Notes: a model not told the origin generated them from the letters alone. Positions 10,285 through 20,024 are shown, counted from the stretch's first letter. The stretch: 64,000 nt of DNA from Thinopyrum elongatum (GCA_011799875.1 CM022299.1:351274526-351338525), one strand, 5' to 3'. Translations and numbers: made by a program.

Positions 10285-10611
10285 GTGATGTAATAACTCA
10301 TTATGATGTAAAAAAATCTCTAAATTGCTACTGTATGAAAACTTGTATAATGGTGTATGAATACGACATAAAATGAAAAAGAAATAGAATACGCAATAAT
10401 AGTAGTAGCGCGGGCACAAAGGCGCGCTGCTAGTACTTACCAGTAGCGCTTTCTGCAAAACACGCTACTACTAAGTACGTATAGCAGTAGCGTGTGTAAG
10501 CCCGCGCTACTGCTAACCTTTAGCTGTAGCGCCATATCAGTAGCGCGGCTCCCCGTGCTACTGATAGGCCAAAAACCCGCACTACTGATAGGCTTTTCCC
10601 TAGTAGTGATT

Positions 10612-10847
10612 GTACGTATATAATGCGAAGAAACGAATGGTAGTACTACCAACTACAAGATGAACTGTAAGAAATACTAGTATGTACGTACTGAAGAGTT
10701 AAAGTAACGAGAAGGAACATAACATAGTTCTGCTGGGAGCTCAGCACAACACACCCCTCAAATAAAACTAAGCACCCTGAAATTAAACTAAGCAACTAAT
10801 CCGGTAGACACTGCATTAGAACCACCATGAGCAACGACACTACCACC
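10612..10847. other. Spacer between CACTA and exonuclease gene (3' side)
   Basis: No coding region. It probably includes the 3' untranslated region of the minus-strand exonuclease gene. Confidence 0.5.
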
Positions 10848-11567
10848 TTACTCGGACTCCTCGTCCACGTGCTCGACTTCGTCCTTGTCCCTCTTCCTCT
10901 TGGCCGATACTTCTTTGCTTGAACCGCACACTTGGCTCTCACTCTTCATCCAACCCTTGTAGATATTGAAACAAAGGTAGGCATCCATTGCAGCGTACTG
11001 GATGTGGTCTCTATCTAGTATATTCCACTGCCATGTAAGATGAAACTCGGGCGGAGGTTTCATCAGTTTACCGTACGAAGGATCAACCATGGCTCCTGCC
11101 AGGGTCAGCATTGAAGGCTGACGAGAGGGCACCAGCCCATTCTTCTGGAGGTCGAAGGGCTGGCCTACAACAAGGCCTATCCGACTCAGGACTCCTCTGT
11201 CGTTCGTAAAGTCTACATTAATGAATTTGACTTTGCCGCCCGCGAGGAAGTTCTTAAAATCCTCGCACTCAACGTCGGCATGGCATATGTGGTAGGCCAA
11301 GCACAAGTTATGCACGCAAACCTGGATCATGGCAGGCTTCTTCCTCTCTTCCTCCTTCAGATTCTTCTCTTTTCCCAGGACTGTGGTGTACTCAACATCT
11401 AGCCCATCGACCCACTCATCACCATTTGACTTTTCGAACATGCGTCTGAAGCGAGCAAGGCATCCTTTCACCATCACAGAAGAACGGGTGTAGATGACGT
11501 CGAACTCATCACCGATGATGGTTCTAACCTTGTACTCACCGCCGATCATGGAGATTTGGGACGCCAT
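10848..11567 (-). CDS. Werner-type 3'-5' exonuclease domain protein (DEDDy), intact, intronless
   Basis: A 239-residue protein, starting at the ATG at 11567 (context ATACATGGCG) in preference to alternative upstream codons with no conserved sequence, and ending TAA at 10848. It fits the RNase D/WRN exonuclease fold: the first catalytic block LDVEY gives D57 and E59, the second NVDFTND gives D119 or D123, and the third YAAMDAY gives Y191 and D195, so the DEDDy set is present. The core spans about residues 20-205. A basic KRKRDK (223-228) followed by an acidic tail could be a nuclear localisation signal. The family removes nucleotides from 3' ends of DNA or RNA; plant single-domain members are numerous and mostly uncharacterised. 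The frame is uninterrupted, unlike every neighbour, so it may be functional. Confidence 0.8.
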   Translation of the reverse strand: MASQISMIGGEYKVRTIIGDEFDVIYTRSSVMVKGCLARFRRMFEKSNGDEWVDGLDVEYTTVLGKEKNLKEEERKKPAMIQVCVHNLCLAYHICHADVECEDFKNFLAGGKVKFINVDFTNDRGVLSRIGLVVGQPFDLQKNGLVPSRQPSMLTLAGAMVDPSYGKLMKPPPEFHLTWQWNILDRDHIQYAAMDAYLCFNIYKGWMKSESQVCGSSKEVSAKRKRDKDEVEHVDEESE

Positions 11568-11895
11568 GTATTTGGGAGGAGGGTTAGGATTAGTGGAACT
11601 AATGTAATGTGAAAGGACGGGACGACTAGGAGCGAACTGCCATAATGTTAAAGGACGGCCGGGGACGAGTAGGAGCGAACTACTAGCGGTTTTCCGATTG
11701 TAAAAATGCTTGAGTGGGTCGTGCGAACGGCATGGTAGTGGCTTGCCCGGTGGATAAATGGATTCATGCACAGTACTATGGGGGCCCAATTAGATGTCAT
11801 GTCTACTAGACGCCCAATTAAATGGCTTCATGCATCTGCGTGTTCGCACGTCAAGCGTCGAGAAAATTACAGGTGATACGAAGCTTTCCATGCTC
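11568..11895. other. Upstream region of the exonuclease gene
   Basis: Probable 5' leader and promoter (minus strand). The ORF stays open upstream to 11789 but that extension looks non-coding. No clear TATA box identified. Confidence 0.45.
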
Positions 11896-12068
11896 CCATG
11901 ATACGGGCTTCTGAGAGCCCTTGGATCTGAGATCGAATGGTTGCATGGCGTGATTCTAGACCTATGGGTGAATATCCTATCCTGGAGGGTTATTCTGCAA
12001 ATTTTCAGCAACTGAGCATGTGACCGTTCGATCTCAGATCCAAGGGCTGTCAGCAGCCTGTATCATGG
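11896..12068. mobile_element. MITE-like 173 bp inverted-repeat element
   Basis: 52 bp ends are inverted copies with few mismatches: CCATGATACGGGCT..CTTGGATCTGAGATCGAA at 11896-11947 and its complement at 12017-12068. The interior of about 70 bp is non-coding. The GGATCTGAGATCGAA pattern is familiar from grass MITEs, but no clear target duplication is visible, so the superfamily is not assigned. It lies about 330 bp upstream of the exonuclease start. Confidence 0.65.
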
Positions 12069-12431
12069 TCGCGCCTACCATGACCATCGCCTTGCTCGCG
12101 CGGTCACGCCCTTGGAGATTTCAGACGGCTATAAATGAGCATTTTTTTGCCTACTTCGCATGCATGAAACTACTTCCTTCGTCCAGGTGCGTTAGGCTAT
12201 CTGATGTTGGCATGTCATACATAGTCATCACTTAGTCACTCATACAACAAGGTTAGCTATAAAGTTGGCTATAGGAGTATTTTTTTTACTTCTCTCTATC
12301 TCTTTCTTCGTAGTATTTACTACATTTGCCAAGGAGTATGGAGTACTAGTACTTGGCACCTGTATACCATGGAGGTGGTCAGGAATTGGGAGACTCACGC
12401 TGGTCGTAGTGCCACAGTAATAAAGATAATG

Positions 12432-12663
12432 GTAAGTCAAATCACAGGGCCCCACCTGTCTAGCAGTAACGAGCCGTCAAATCACACAACACTACATTTG
12501 CAGTAGCCTACTCCCTCATCTTCTCGCCTCTCTGTCGAACCGACTAGGCGAAACTGCCCCGCCTACCACATGGGAAAAGCCCCGCCCTCGACTTTTAAAT
12601 ATTATTTTGTATCCATGGATTGCGCCATGGAGCAAAGCCTCAAGAAAACGGCGGTACACATGT
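12432..12663 (+). repeat. Copy 2 of the dispersed direct repeat
   Basis: Homologous to 6288-6490 with one extra insert. The shared end CCATGGATTGCGCCATGGAGCAAA is nearly exact. Probably a remnant of a local segmental duplication. Confidence 0.65.
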
Positions 12664-13059
12664 ATACAACGCACCTGTCATGTTCGCATCGCACCCCAGA
12701 CGGTCGGTCGGTCTGGCACGCCGCTCTCTGAATGGAACGCGCGTCATATTGCATTTGCACACACATGTGGGACCGCAATTGAGAACCGACCATAGGCACA
12801 CTCCCCCGTCCCCGCAAGTCGGCTGAGTTAATAGAAGAGAGAGACGAGCGATAGTACTAGAGCAGTGCTGTAAACACGTCGGTGCCTGGACGATCCCTAC
12901 ACGACACGGGAGATCAGTTCGTCCATGCATGTGACCAGACTCTAGCAGACGGCTGGATTGGCTATCGTCTACATATCATGCAGGCTGTCTTGTATAGGGA
13001 TGTAGTTCTGATGAGAAATCTAAAAAAAGTTTTCTTGTCATCTCGCAATATTAGGTGTC

Positions 13060-13432
13060 ATGTGCTTCAGATCACTGCGAGGGTTAAACAGCGACAACTG
13101 CATTCCTCCAGGGTGCTGGTCATTGCGGGCACATGCATGAAGACTACTTGGCTGCCATCTAGGTCAAGTCGGCTATGTTAATTAGGACATCTATCGATTG
13201 ACCCCTTTTCTATGAGTTTGTCTTTAATTTGAGCTTTGATCCTCGTCTAGTTTGTCCGTCGGGATTCATGTTGTCTCCTTGGGGCAGTGAGGTTATGGTT
13301 TCTTGTCATGTGGCATTTTTTGGTGTTATATGATAATCCGGTGCTTCAGATCAAAATGACGACAACTGCGCCTCCGGGGCACGTGCATGAAGACTTATCA
13401 ACATTCATTGACGAGGTCAAGCCGGCTCCGGT
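13060..13432 (+). repeat. Direct duplication of about 100 bp in probable promoter region
   Basis: Block 13060-13165 and block 13338-13432 share GTGCTTCAGATCA, CGACAACTGC, CTCC..GGG, GGGCAC.TGCATGAAGACT and AGGTCAAG.CGGCT in the same order. They are separated by about 170 bp of unrelated sequence. Confidence 0.6.
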
Positions 13433-13451
13433 AGATAAAAGAAAACTACTC

Positions 13452-13460
13452 CACTATATA
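13452..13460 (+). promoter_or_regulatory. Candidate TATA box
   Basis: CTATATAGG about 75 bp upstream of the ATG at 13531, followed by a pyrimidine-rich CTCTCTTCACACACTCTC leader typical of plant transcription starts. Confidence 0.45.
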
Positions 13461-13530
13461 GGCAGGAGCCTCCGCGCTTGCTTTCTAGTGTTGCTCTCTT
13501 CACACACTCTCGTCCTCTCCAGATCTAAAC

Positions 13531-13899
13531 ATGACAGCGGTGGCCACACTCTCTCTCTGCTCACCGCTGGTCACAGATCTGGCTAGATCCCCTCCGCCGG
13601 GGAAGGTGAGAAGGTGCAATGTTCACGCGGTCGTCCTCGGCGACGGCTCTTACCCATTGCCGGCGCATCCCGATCAGCGTGCCTTGCCGTTCTCTCCCAC
13701 GCAGCGCCGGCTAGGGTGGGCCTCCGACCCCTTCTTCCTCGCTGCTATAGTGTGGGCAGATCCGGCCTCCCGCCGCCCACCTAGCGACATCCCGGCGACC
13801 CTTAGGTATAACTTCCTTCGAAACCGGCCTTGCTCTACTGCCCCAGCTCCTGATGTCACTGCATTTGTATCTTTTACTATTTCTCAGGGGCCCTCGTAG
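13531..13899 (+). CDS. Hypothetical 122-residue ORF or first exon
   Basis: Starts at ATG 13531 with a TATA-like box and pyrimidine-rich leader upstream, and ends at TAG 13897-13899. The predicted protein is Pro/Ala/Arg-rich with no domain I recognise. A GGTGAGAAG at about 13605 could be a splice donor, in which case only the first 25 codons would be coding and the downstream sequence would be intron. It could be a gene fragment; protein evidence is needed. Confidence 0.3.
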   Translation: MTAVATLSLCSPLVTDLARSPPPGKVRRCNVHAVVLGDGSYPLPAHPDQRALPFSPTQRRLGWASDPFFLAAIVWADPASRRPPSDIPATLRYNFLRNRPCSTAPAPDVTAFVSFTISQGPS

Positions 13900-14334
13900 A
13901 TAGAATCGATTGGCTATTCAAAAGCCACCTAATTTTTTATTGTTAAGAGGTAAAACTACTTCATGCAGCCGAATCTAGTACTACTTGGTTCAAACAGGGA
14001 AGAAAGGGGGTGGGGGTGGGGGAAGATTTGTTACCTGAATCTAGGACTTTGTCGAAAGAGGAAATAATGGGGGTGAAAAGTAGTGGAGGCTGGCTATCCA
14101 ACTAGCCTCTTGGTCTAATAGGGAAATAAAGGGAAACGCAGTACAAACTCAATATAAATCGATCTATTGGTTGAAAAAGGAAAAGGAAGTGAGGACTGGG
14201 GGACAAGTCAACAGAGTATGTCTAGCACTAGATTTGCTAGCCTCACACAGTGTAAGGTGGCTATATCGAACAAAAATGGGACCAACCTAGATATCCTGTT
14301 CTGATGTTTGTTGCCCGGAGCCCCTCTTATGTAA
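13900..14334. other. Non-coding spacer, no gene seen
   Basis: G-rich run AAAGGGGGTGGGGGTGGGGG near 14003-14023 and AT-rich flanks; no coding potential. Confidence 0.5.
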
Positions 14335-15710
14335 TGCCACTGGTAAAATGTAGTAGTCCCACTATTAAAAGTAAGGACACGTTAAACCAATGTTGTTTTC
14401 AATGCAATGCCTCCAATAATATGAATCAATAGTACTGTTTTTCATGTCCTGCTAAATTTCCCATTAAGATAAGTTGCTTCTTTTGGTTAGAAATGCAACT
14501 GTCCTGGTCCGCCTACTCTCTCGTGCCCAAATACCAACTCTTTAGCAGCTGTTAATGTAATGTTGCTGGTAAAATGAAGCAATGGCACCATTAAAGTAAT
14601 GTCGTATTTAATGGTTGTCATAGTTAATCCTAATGCCCACACTAATATCTAGCAATGCTGCTGCTTCAGAAATTGCTATTGTCCTTGTAGGATCGCCATT
14701 CAGATAAGGAACATGTTTCTTTTCATTTGATGCATGCTTCATCACTTGTTAGTCACCCTCCTTTCCACCTTTTTGTGCAAACAGAGATATACATTTCACG
14801 CTTGATCTTAGTTGAACTGCACAAATGATATCCAAATTATGGTTGAACATTCCACGAGCTTCATGACCAACCTTGATGTTGCTCAATTTTATTGCAACTA
14901 ATGAAGAAGAAGCTGCTAGCTCATGGGACATTGCTTCATTTTAGGTGAACTGCACATAAAGGTCCCATGAATTGAATCATCCATGTTGGTGACTGGTGTC
15001 ATCCCTTCTACGATGGCGTTGACTGCAGATATGGTTCCCATTGCGAGGTATGTTCCTTTTTGGTCCGACCATTTGCCAAAGATCCTGCATGTTGACTCTG
15101 CTCGTGTGCTACTATTTTGGCACTGCCATGATAAAGCAGTAATGTTACTATTTTGCACCTTAATCTAGTGGCACCTCGCTTGCCACCTGCTCGACCCTAG
15201 TGCCACTGATAAAATGAAGTAATAATATAGTTAAAATAGACTGAGTGTCCTCTCTATCATTTCATTTCCAATGTAGATAAAGAAAGTGCTTCTCTTTGTT
15301 AGTATATGTTTCATCAACTAGTCCCATTGTTAATGTTTAAGTGTTTCTACAAACTGGGGTGCTTAATTTTAGTTGATCTGCACAAAAATAGAGATTGGAA
15401 TGTCTCAAGGCCCCTCCTTGTACAACCACTGTACACTGATGTTCATCACTGGCAGAAGGTGTATCGGGGAGAATTGGGTCGATTTCCAGTATGAGGCCTA
15501 CCATATGAGGCACCGCAGGGCCCATCTCGCCCTCGCAGCATGGAATACTGTGATACTATCGCAATATTTTCCCATTAAGAAAATGAAGTTTCTTCTATTT
15601 ATTAGTGTATGTTTCATCAACTAGTGCCACAATAATGTAATCACGCATTTTCATTATCTGTGCAAATAGGGTTATTCAGCTGCATTTTGGTGGAACTGCA
15701 CAAATGTACG
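14335..15710 (+). repeat. Degenerate interspersed/tandem repeat array, unit roughly 230-320 bp
   Basis: Three landmark motifs recur in order with decay. Motif A (GCCACTGGTAAAATGAAG type) is at 14335, 14561 and 15201. Motif B (CCATTAAGATAAG..GCTTCTTTTGTTAG type) is at 14457, 14695, 15268 and 15568, the last two followed by TATGTTTCATCAACTAGT. Motif C (TTGAACTGCACAAA) is at about 14811, 14944, 15371 and 15690. No long ORF covers the region. It looks like an old array of a few tandem copies or a repeated intron-like module. Confidence 0.5.
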
Positions 15711-16089
15711 GATGGAACTGGCATATATGCAGAGTGCGAGGTGCCAAGTAAAAATTACCGACACCAACCATGCTCCATCTAAGAATTGTCAACCACCACG
15801 AGTGGGATGGGTGGCGCTCTCTATGGATGGATCTTTCTCGACAGCAAATCCTCTAATCAAATACTAGTAGCTTATATTGGCACTTTTCTAGGGAGTACTC
15901 TTTTCTGAAAGACGCACCAAACTATTTTTCTTTATTTGTACACAGTGTCACAACTTTGTTTTTGGTCCAGAGCTATTTTAGGGTGATTGGCATAGTACTC
16001 GGAGTCTGATTGTAAGCATGATTTTCATTAGCCGTCACACTGATTGTAAGCATGAGCAGATGGAAGATTAGGTTAGTGCGAAGCTTACC
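15711..16089. other. Non-coding spacer, no gene seen
   Basis: No ORF or repeat recognised. It forms the 3' flank of the minus-strand pseudogene at 16090. Confidence 0.45.
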
Positions 16090-16578
16090 TTAAGCCCTAC
16101 CGCCACCATTGAAATGAGGCGAGTGATGAGGGAACCATGGAGAACGGCGGGGAAGCGATGTTGCACCATCCGGCCTCCTCTTGCAGTGGGAGAACGAATA
16201 CTCCTGTGGCTCCGACTGGCACTGCACCCTCACGAACGGCACACCGTACTCGATCTTTTCGTCATCCTCTGGATGCTCGACCTTCGACATGTACGCCCAC
16301 CACCTCCGCCTGACTTTCGCGTCGGGCGAATCTGTTTGCTCCATCGCCCAGAGGATATACTCGATGAACTCGAAGGACTGCGGCGTGACTGCCGCCGGGG
16401 AGTACATCGTCGCCCTCATCACCGTCGTCTCGCTCTTTCGCATACATTGCCACATGGCCCTCACCGTCCTCAAAATCTCCCACTCGTTGTCAAACCAAGT
16501 AAGGATCTCCTTCAACCTGGCTAACTTCGCCTGGTTGCCGCCGACGATCTGCCCGATTCACTGCTGCATCCTCTCCAT
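16090..16578 (-). pseudogene. Grass small-protein family pseudogene, minus-strand copy
   Basis: The frame starts at ATG 16578 and is interrupted only by TGA at codon 7, then runs open to 16090. The segments KLAR..EI..WFDN, WAMEQTDSPDAKVRRRWWAYMSKVEHP and QSEP..CKRR align with the plus-strand copy at 17311-17703. The product would be about 160 residues, rich in Trp and charged residues, with no known domain. The frame runs about 25 codons past the CKRR end of its paralogue, so the stop has probably drifted. Head-to-head with the second copy. Confidence 0.6.
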
Positions 16579-16620
16579 AGATGTCCTTCTGAGAGGTCCG
16601 GTGCTAGCTTTGGAAGATGG

Positions 16621-16872
16621 GAGGTGAGACGGTGGTCTTGCAATGGAGAAGAGGGAGAGGCAAGACGGTGGTTTTGCAATGGAGAAGATGGAGAGGAGAG
16701 GGGGTGGTTTTGCAATGGAGAAGAGGGAGAGGCGAGACGGTGGTTTTGGAATGGAGATGATGGAGAGGAGAGGGGTGGTTTTGCAATGGAGAAGAGGGAG
16801 AGGCGAGACAGTGGTTTTGGAATGGAGATGATGGAGAGGAGAGGCGGTGGTTTTGCAATGGAGAAGAGGGAG
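16621..16872 (-). repeat. Minisatellite, about 36 bp unit, 7 copies, upstream of minus copy
   Basis: GGTGGTTTTGCAATGGAGAA units recur at 16631, 16668, 16703, 16739, 16774, 16810 and 16845, alternating two subtypes. The array lies directly 5' of the minus-strand pseudogene. Read on the minus strand, it matches the array at 17047-17280. Confidence 0.9.
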
Positions 16873-17046
16873 AGGACCGTGCGGCAGCGATTTAGGATTG
16901 GAAGAGAGTGCCGGCGCGCTGTGACTGGATCAAAATCAAAATCAATTTACCCTTCAATTAAGAAAGCGACACCACATTAACTAGTTTCCCTTGTATTCTG
17001 GGTCATATTTGACCCCAAATACGCAAAACAAAAAAATACTTCCAAG
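16873..17046. promoter_or_regulatory. Shared spacer of the divergent pair, possible bidirectional promoter
   Basis: About 170 bp of AT-rich unique sequence between the two minisatellites. No clear TATA box on either side; the role is inferred from position only. Confidence 0.3.
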
Positions 17047-17280
17047 ACCAGTACCGCTCCTCTCCTCTTAAACCACCGCCGCTCCCCTCCTGTTCTAATC
17101 CAAATCCAGCGCCGCTCCTCTCCTCTTCCATTTCAAAACCACCGCCGCTCCTCTCCTATTCCAATCAAAAACTAGCGCTGCTCCTCTCCTCTTCCATTTA
17201 AAAACCACCACCGCTCCTCTCCCATTCTAATCCGAAACCAGCGCCGCTCCTCTCCTCTTCCATTCAAAAACCACCGCCGG
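17047..17280 (+). repeat. Minisatellite, about 35 bp unit, 7 copies, upstream of plus copy
   Basis: CGCTCCTCTCCTCTTCCATT..AAAACCACCGC units start near 17055, 17089, 17112, 17146, 17176, 17212 and 17243. They are the reverse complement in type of the 16621-16872 array, so both genes carry the same repeat in the same sense relative to their own transcription. Confidence 0.88.
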
Positions 17281-17310
17281 CAAGTGAAGGTGCTGCGGAG
17301 AAGTAGATCG

Positions 17311-17703
17311 ATGGAGGAGTACAACCGATACGTGTGGCTCGCAGGCGGCGACCCTGTGAAGCTAGCTAGGATGTTGGAGATATAGTCTTGGTTTGACAAC
17401 CAAGAGCAATTAGTGGTGACGGTGAAAGCGATGGCCAAATATCTGGAAAAGAGCGAAAAGGAGGTGATACACCAGGAGGGAGTCGCGCGGGAGTACATAG
17501 AACTGCTCCTCTAGGCCATGGAGCAAACAGATTCATCGGATCCGATCGTGAGGCTACGGTGGTGGGAGTATCAATCCAAGATGGAGCATCCACACGAGAT
17601 TGAAGGATCGAGCATCTACACGGTGTCATTTGTGAGTGTGCCATGGCAGAGCGAGCCGGTGGAGTCTTCGTCGACCGAACCCAACTGCAAGAGGAGAAAA
17701 TAG
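17311..17703 (+). pseudogene. Grass small-protein family pseudogene, plus-strand copy
   Basis: Frame of 130 codons from ATG 17311 to TAG 17701-17703, with premature TAG at 17383-17385 and 17512-17514. The second replaces the Trp seen at the same place in the minus-strand paralogue (LWAMEQTD), a TGG-to-TAG change. It ends QSEPVESSSTEPNCKRRK, a basic C-terminus. No known domain; family function unknown. With the 16090-16578 copy it forms a divergent inverted duplicate about 730 bp apart, start to start. Confidence 0.65.
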
Positions 17704-18338
17704 TTGGCGCGACGATGCTTCCCCGCCATCCTCTCCCTCGCCGTTCACCTCGTCCCACGAGGTGGCTGTCTGCCACCAAGGAATAGGAGGGGAATCCCCC
17801 CCCCCCAAAATAGTCTGAGGAGGAGCTTAGGGTTGTCCAGTATTTGCAGGTTATGTTTTGTGTTTCAGATTTGAGAGTACTTTCAGATATGAATGTCTTT
17901 TGAATTTCATATTTGCTGTATTGAGCATATGAAGTATTTTATGAATTCTAGAGATCTAGTTTTAGCACTTTAAAAAATGTAGTTTCATATAAAAGTGCAG
18001 ACAATGTGATTCTCAGAGAAGAAACTGCAAGTTTCAGTTTCAGATAAGAAACTGCAAGTTTCCGAGGCAGAGCATTTATATTAACACGCCCTTTTCAAAC
18101 AGAGATAACATCATATTGGAAGTTTTATTCATGGTCAAAAATGGAACTACCAGACAGTTAACATCATGCTGATCAACATTCATGCATAGCACATCTTCAT
18201 ATGATGCATAGTCAAAAAGATATGCTATTTTCAAAATGCCCACACAATGTTGAGTGTGTTGGAGGTGGTGTGCGTAGGTGACAATGGGCACCCACATGTC
18301 AGAGGCAAAATTTTGTGGATATTTTCACTGCATCAGGT
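17704..18338. other. AT-rich non-coding region, no gene seen
   Basis: Contains a short repeat of TTTCAGATA..AAGAAACTGCAAGTTTC around 18020-18060, duplicated in tandem. Nothing else recognised. A deletion or recombination breakpoint between gene-like sequence to the left and CACTA-type sequence to the right probably lies in 17.8-19.2 kb. Confidence 0.45.
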
Positions 18339-18405
18339 GGAATTGAACCCGGGCAGAGCAGCGGTTGGGGAGTGGAACTTGGCCACTGGGCTACTCCAGT
18401 ACTTT
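18335..18405 (-). mobile_element. tRNA-like pol III promoter, SINE-type remnant
   Basis: On the minus strand TAGCCCAGTGG (18393-18383) fits the A box and GGTTCAATTCC (18349-18339) fits the B box. They are 33 nt apart, the normal tRNA spacing. The intervening and flanking bases do not form a good cloverleaf, so a functional tRNA is unlikely and a tRNA-derived SINE head is more plausible. The SINE body and tail boundaries are not defined. Confidence 0.5.
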
Positions 18406-19210
18406 TGCTAGAAATTAGGCACAACATCTACCACTACTGTAGCACATCTATGACCCTACCAGGTCCATGGCCGTACACAAGCAAGTGCCTCATTGAAAAA
18501 ATACTTCCTCCTAATGCTATACTGACGTTGGGGACCACGGGTTTGTCAATGTAGTTACTAAAGGAGATAAATTTACAACGAAGCTAGTCACCGGGGAGCT
18601 AGCATGTATCATTTATTATCAGTGGGCCAACAAGTATCAGCTGGGTTGTGGGCTGCCCAATCTAGGCTTTCTTTTTTAACATGTGCAGCCCACAACATGC
18701 CGGTTTGTATTTGTTTGAGGGCCATCATGTATCGACCGGCCTATGGCCCTCCCATCCTAGGTTTTATTTGTTCTTAAACATCCGCAGCCCAACTTATGTA
18801 TTTTTTTGAAGAAAACGCAGAGGTCTGTTCTATTTTTCTATATAAGAATAGGAACGCCAGGTCCAACTTATGTTTCCCTTCTAACTATATTATATATATT
18901 TATATTATTTTATATGTTATTATATATTATTGTTATTATCATCATATATTTAACAGATACTTACATATATAAGAAAAAATATATCCCATGTATTATGAAC
19001 TTATAAAAAAAAATGTTTAACAATAAAATCCTTTTTTTTACTTAAGGACAACGAAAATACAGGTGATTGTGTACAAAAGCTTGGTAAGATTTAAGGACCA
19101 ATGTAAATAAAGCACTTATTATTTAAATATATTTATAACAAAATGCCCAGCCCCTGTTTATTTATTGATAACATTGCTGCGCCCAACTCAATATTATAAT
19201 TAGAACTAGC
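18406..19210. other. AT-rich non-coding region
   Basis: Contains short inverted words (GTGGGCTGC..GCAGCCCAC near 18648-18695) and a TATATAT-rich stretch 18880-18985. No gene. Confidence 0.5.
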
Positions 19211-19411
19211 CCAGCAAAATCGTGTATTTCGAGAAAGTGCAAATGGGCTGTAATTTTTTAGGAAAAAATAAATGGGCCGCATGGACGCTACATTAGTTGT
19301 TCACCCAGGCCAGCAAATTCGTGTATTTCTAGAAAGTGCAAATGGGCTGTAGTTTTTTTACAAAAAAATAAATGGGCCACATGGACGCTACATTATTTGT
19401 TCACCCAGCGC
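19211..19411 (+). repeat. 99 bp tandem duplication
   Basis: Unit 1 (19211-19309) and unit 2 (from 19310) share CCAGCAAA.TCGTGTATTTC.AGAAAGTGCAAATGGGCTG and AAATGGGCC.CATGGACGCTACATTA, differing at a few positions. Confidence 0.9.
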
Positions 19412-20024
19412 AGCGAATGGACTGTAAATTCTAAAAAAAATGGTTGAATATGTGCGACATTTTTGGAGGCTGAAATGTGGGCCAATAGGTCGAAGCCAAT
19501 GCAAGGCGTTGTCAACTTAGTCAACAAATGATTCTGACATTGATAGCCGTTGGATTTATATCCAATGGCCGGCATTCATCTTCAATCTCTCATCTTCTTC
19601 CACCAGCGCCGCCGGGACCACCTGTTGCCGCCTCCGGCTGCTAGCAGCTCTGCTTAGCACGCTTCGCTGTGAAGCGCTACCCCACCGCCGGCCAAGCCAT
19701 CCCTCCATCCCTCCACACCTCATGTTATTCTCCGCCAACTGCAGAACCACGCTGCACCAGAACCAGTTAACCCTCGTACACCTCTCCGTCTGCGACTCCA
19801 CTGCCGCGTCTTCCCATCACCGGCTCGTTGTCGTCCGGGGCCTCGCCGTTGTCCACCGCCTTGGTGCGCTCGGCGTGGCGTGGTCAACATGGTCAACAAA
19901 CGAGAGTCATAAGAAGAGGACTGTACGTGGAGAGGTTGACAGTGGGGACACACCAGGTCCATGGACGCACGCATGCAACCGCCTCCTTATTACGCAAAAA
20001 TAAAATTATTCCTCCCCCTGAAAG

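Larger units (their letters stand above)
6758..10608 (+). mobile_element. Complete CACTA transposon (3851 bp) carrying a B3-like gene
   Basis: Starts CACTACTAGGGAAAGCC at 6758 and ends GGCTTTTCCCTAGTAGTG at 10608, a near-perfect terminal inverted repeat. It is flanked by the 3 bp target duplication ATT (6755-6757 and 10609-10611). Both ends carry many copies of AGCAGTAGCG or its complement (6820-7025 and 10405-10580), the subterminal repeats that CACTA transposases bind. No transposase gene is seen; the interior holds a spliced gene with B3-like features, a purine tract and two strong hairpins. It is therefore probably non-autonomous. Confidence 0.93.
12069..13451. other. Intergenic with duplicated segments, no gene seen
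   Basis: Contains copy 2 of the dispersed repeat (12432-12663) and a pair of direct repeats (13060-13165 and 13338-13432). Short ORFs on both strands overlap each other and lack domains. Confidence 0.5.

Noticed and set aside
11568..11789. N-terminal extension of the exonuclease ORF
   Set aside because: 74 extra codons stay open, but they lack family-like sequence, and ATG 11567 has the better context; treated as the 5' leader.
18335..18405. Functional tRNA on the minus strand
   Set aside because: A and B boxes fit, but I cannot form the acceptor and anticodon stems; reported as SINE-type instead.
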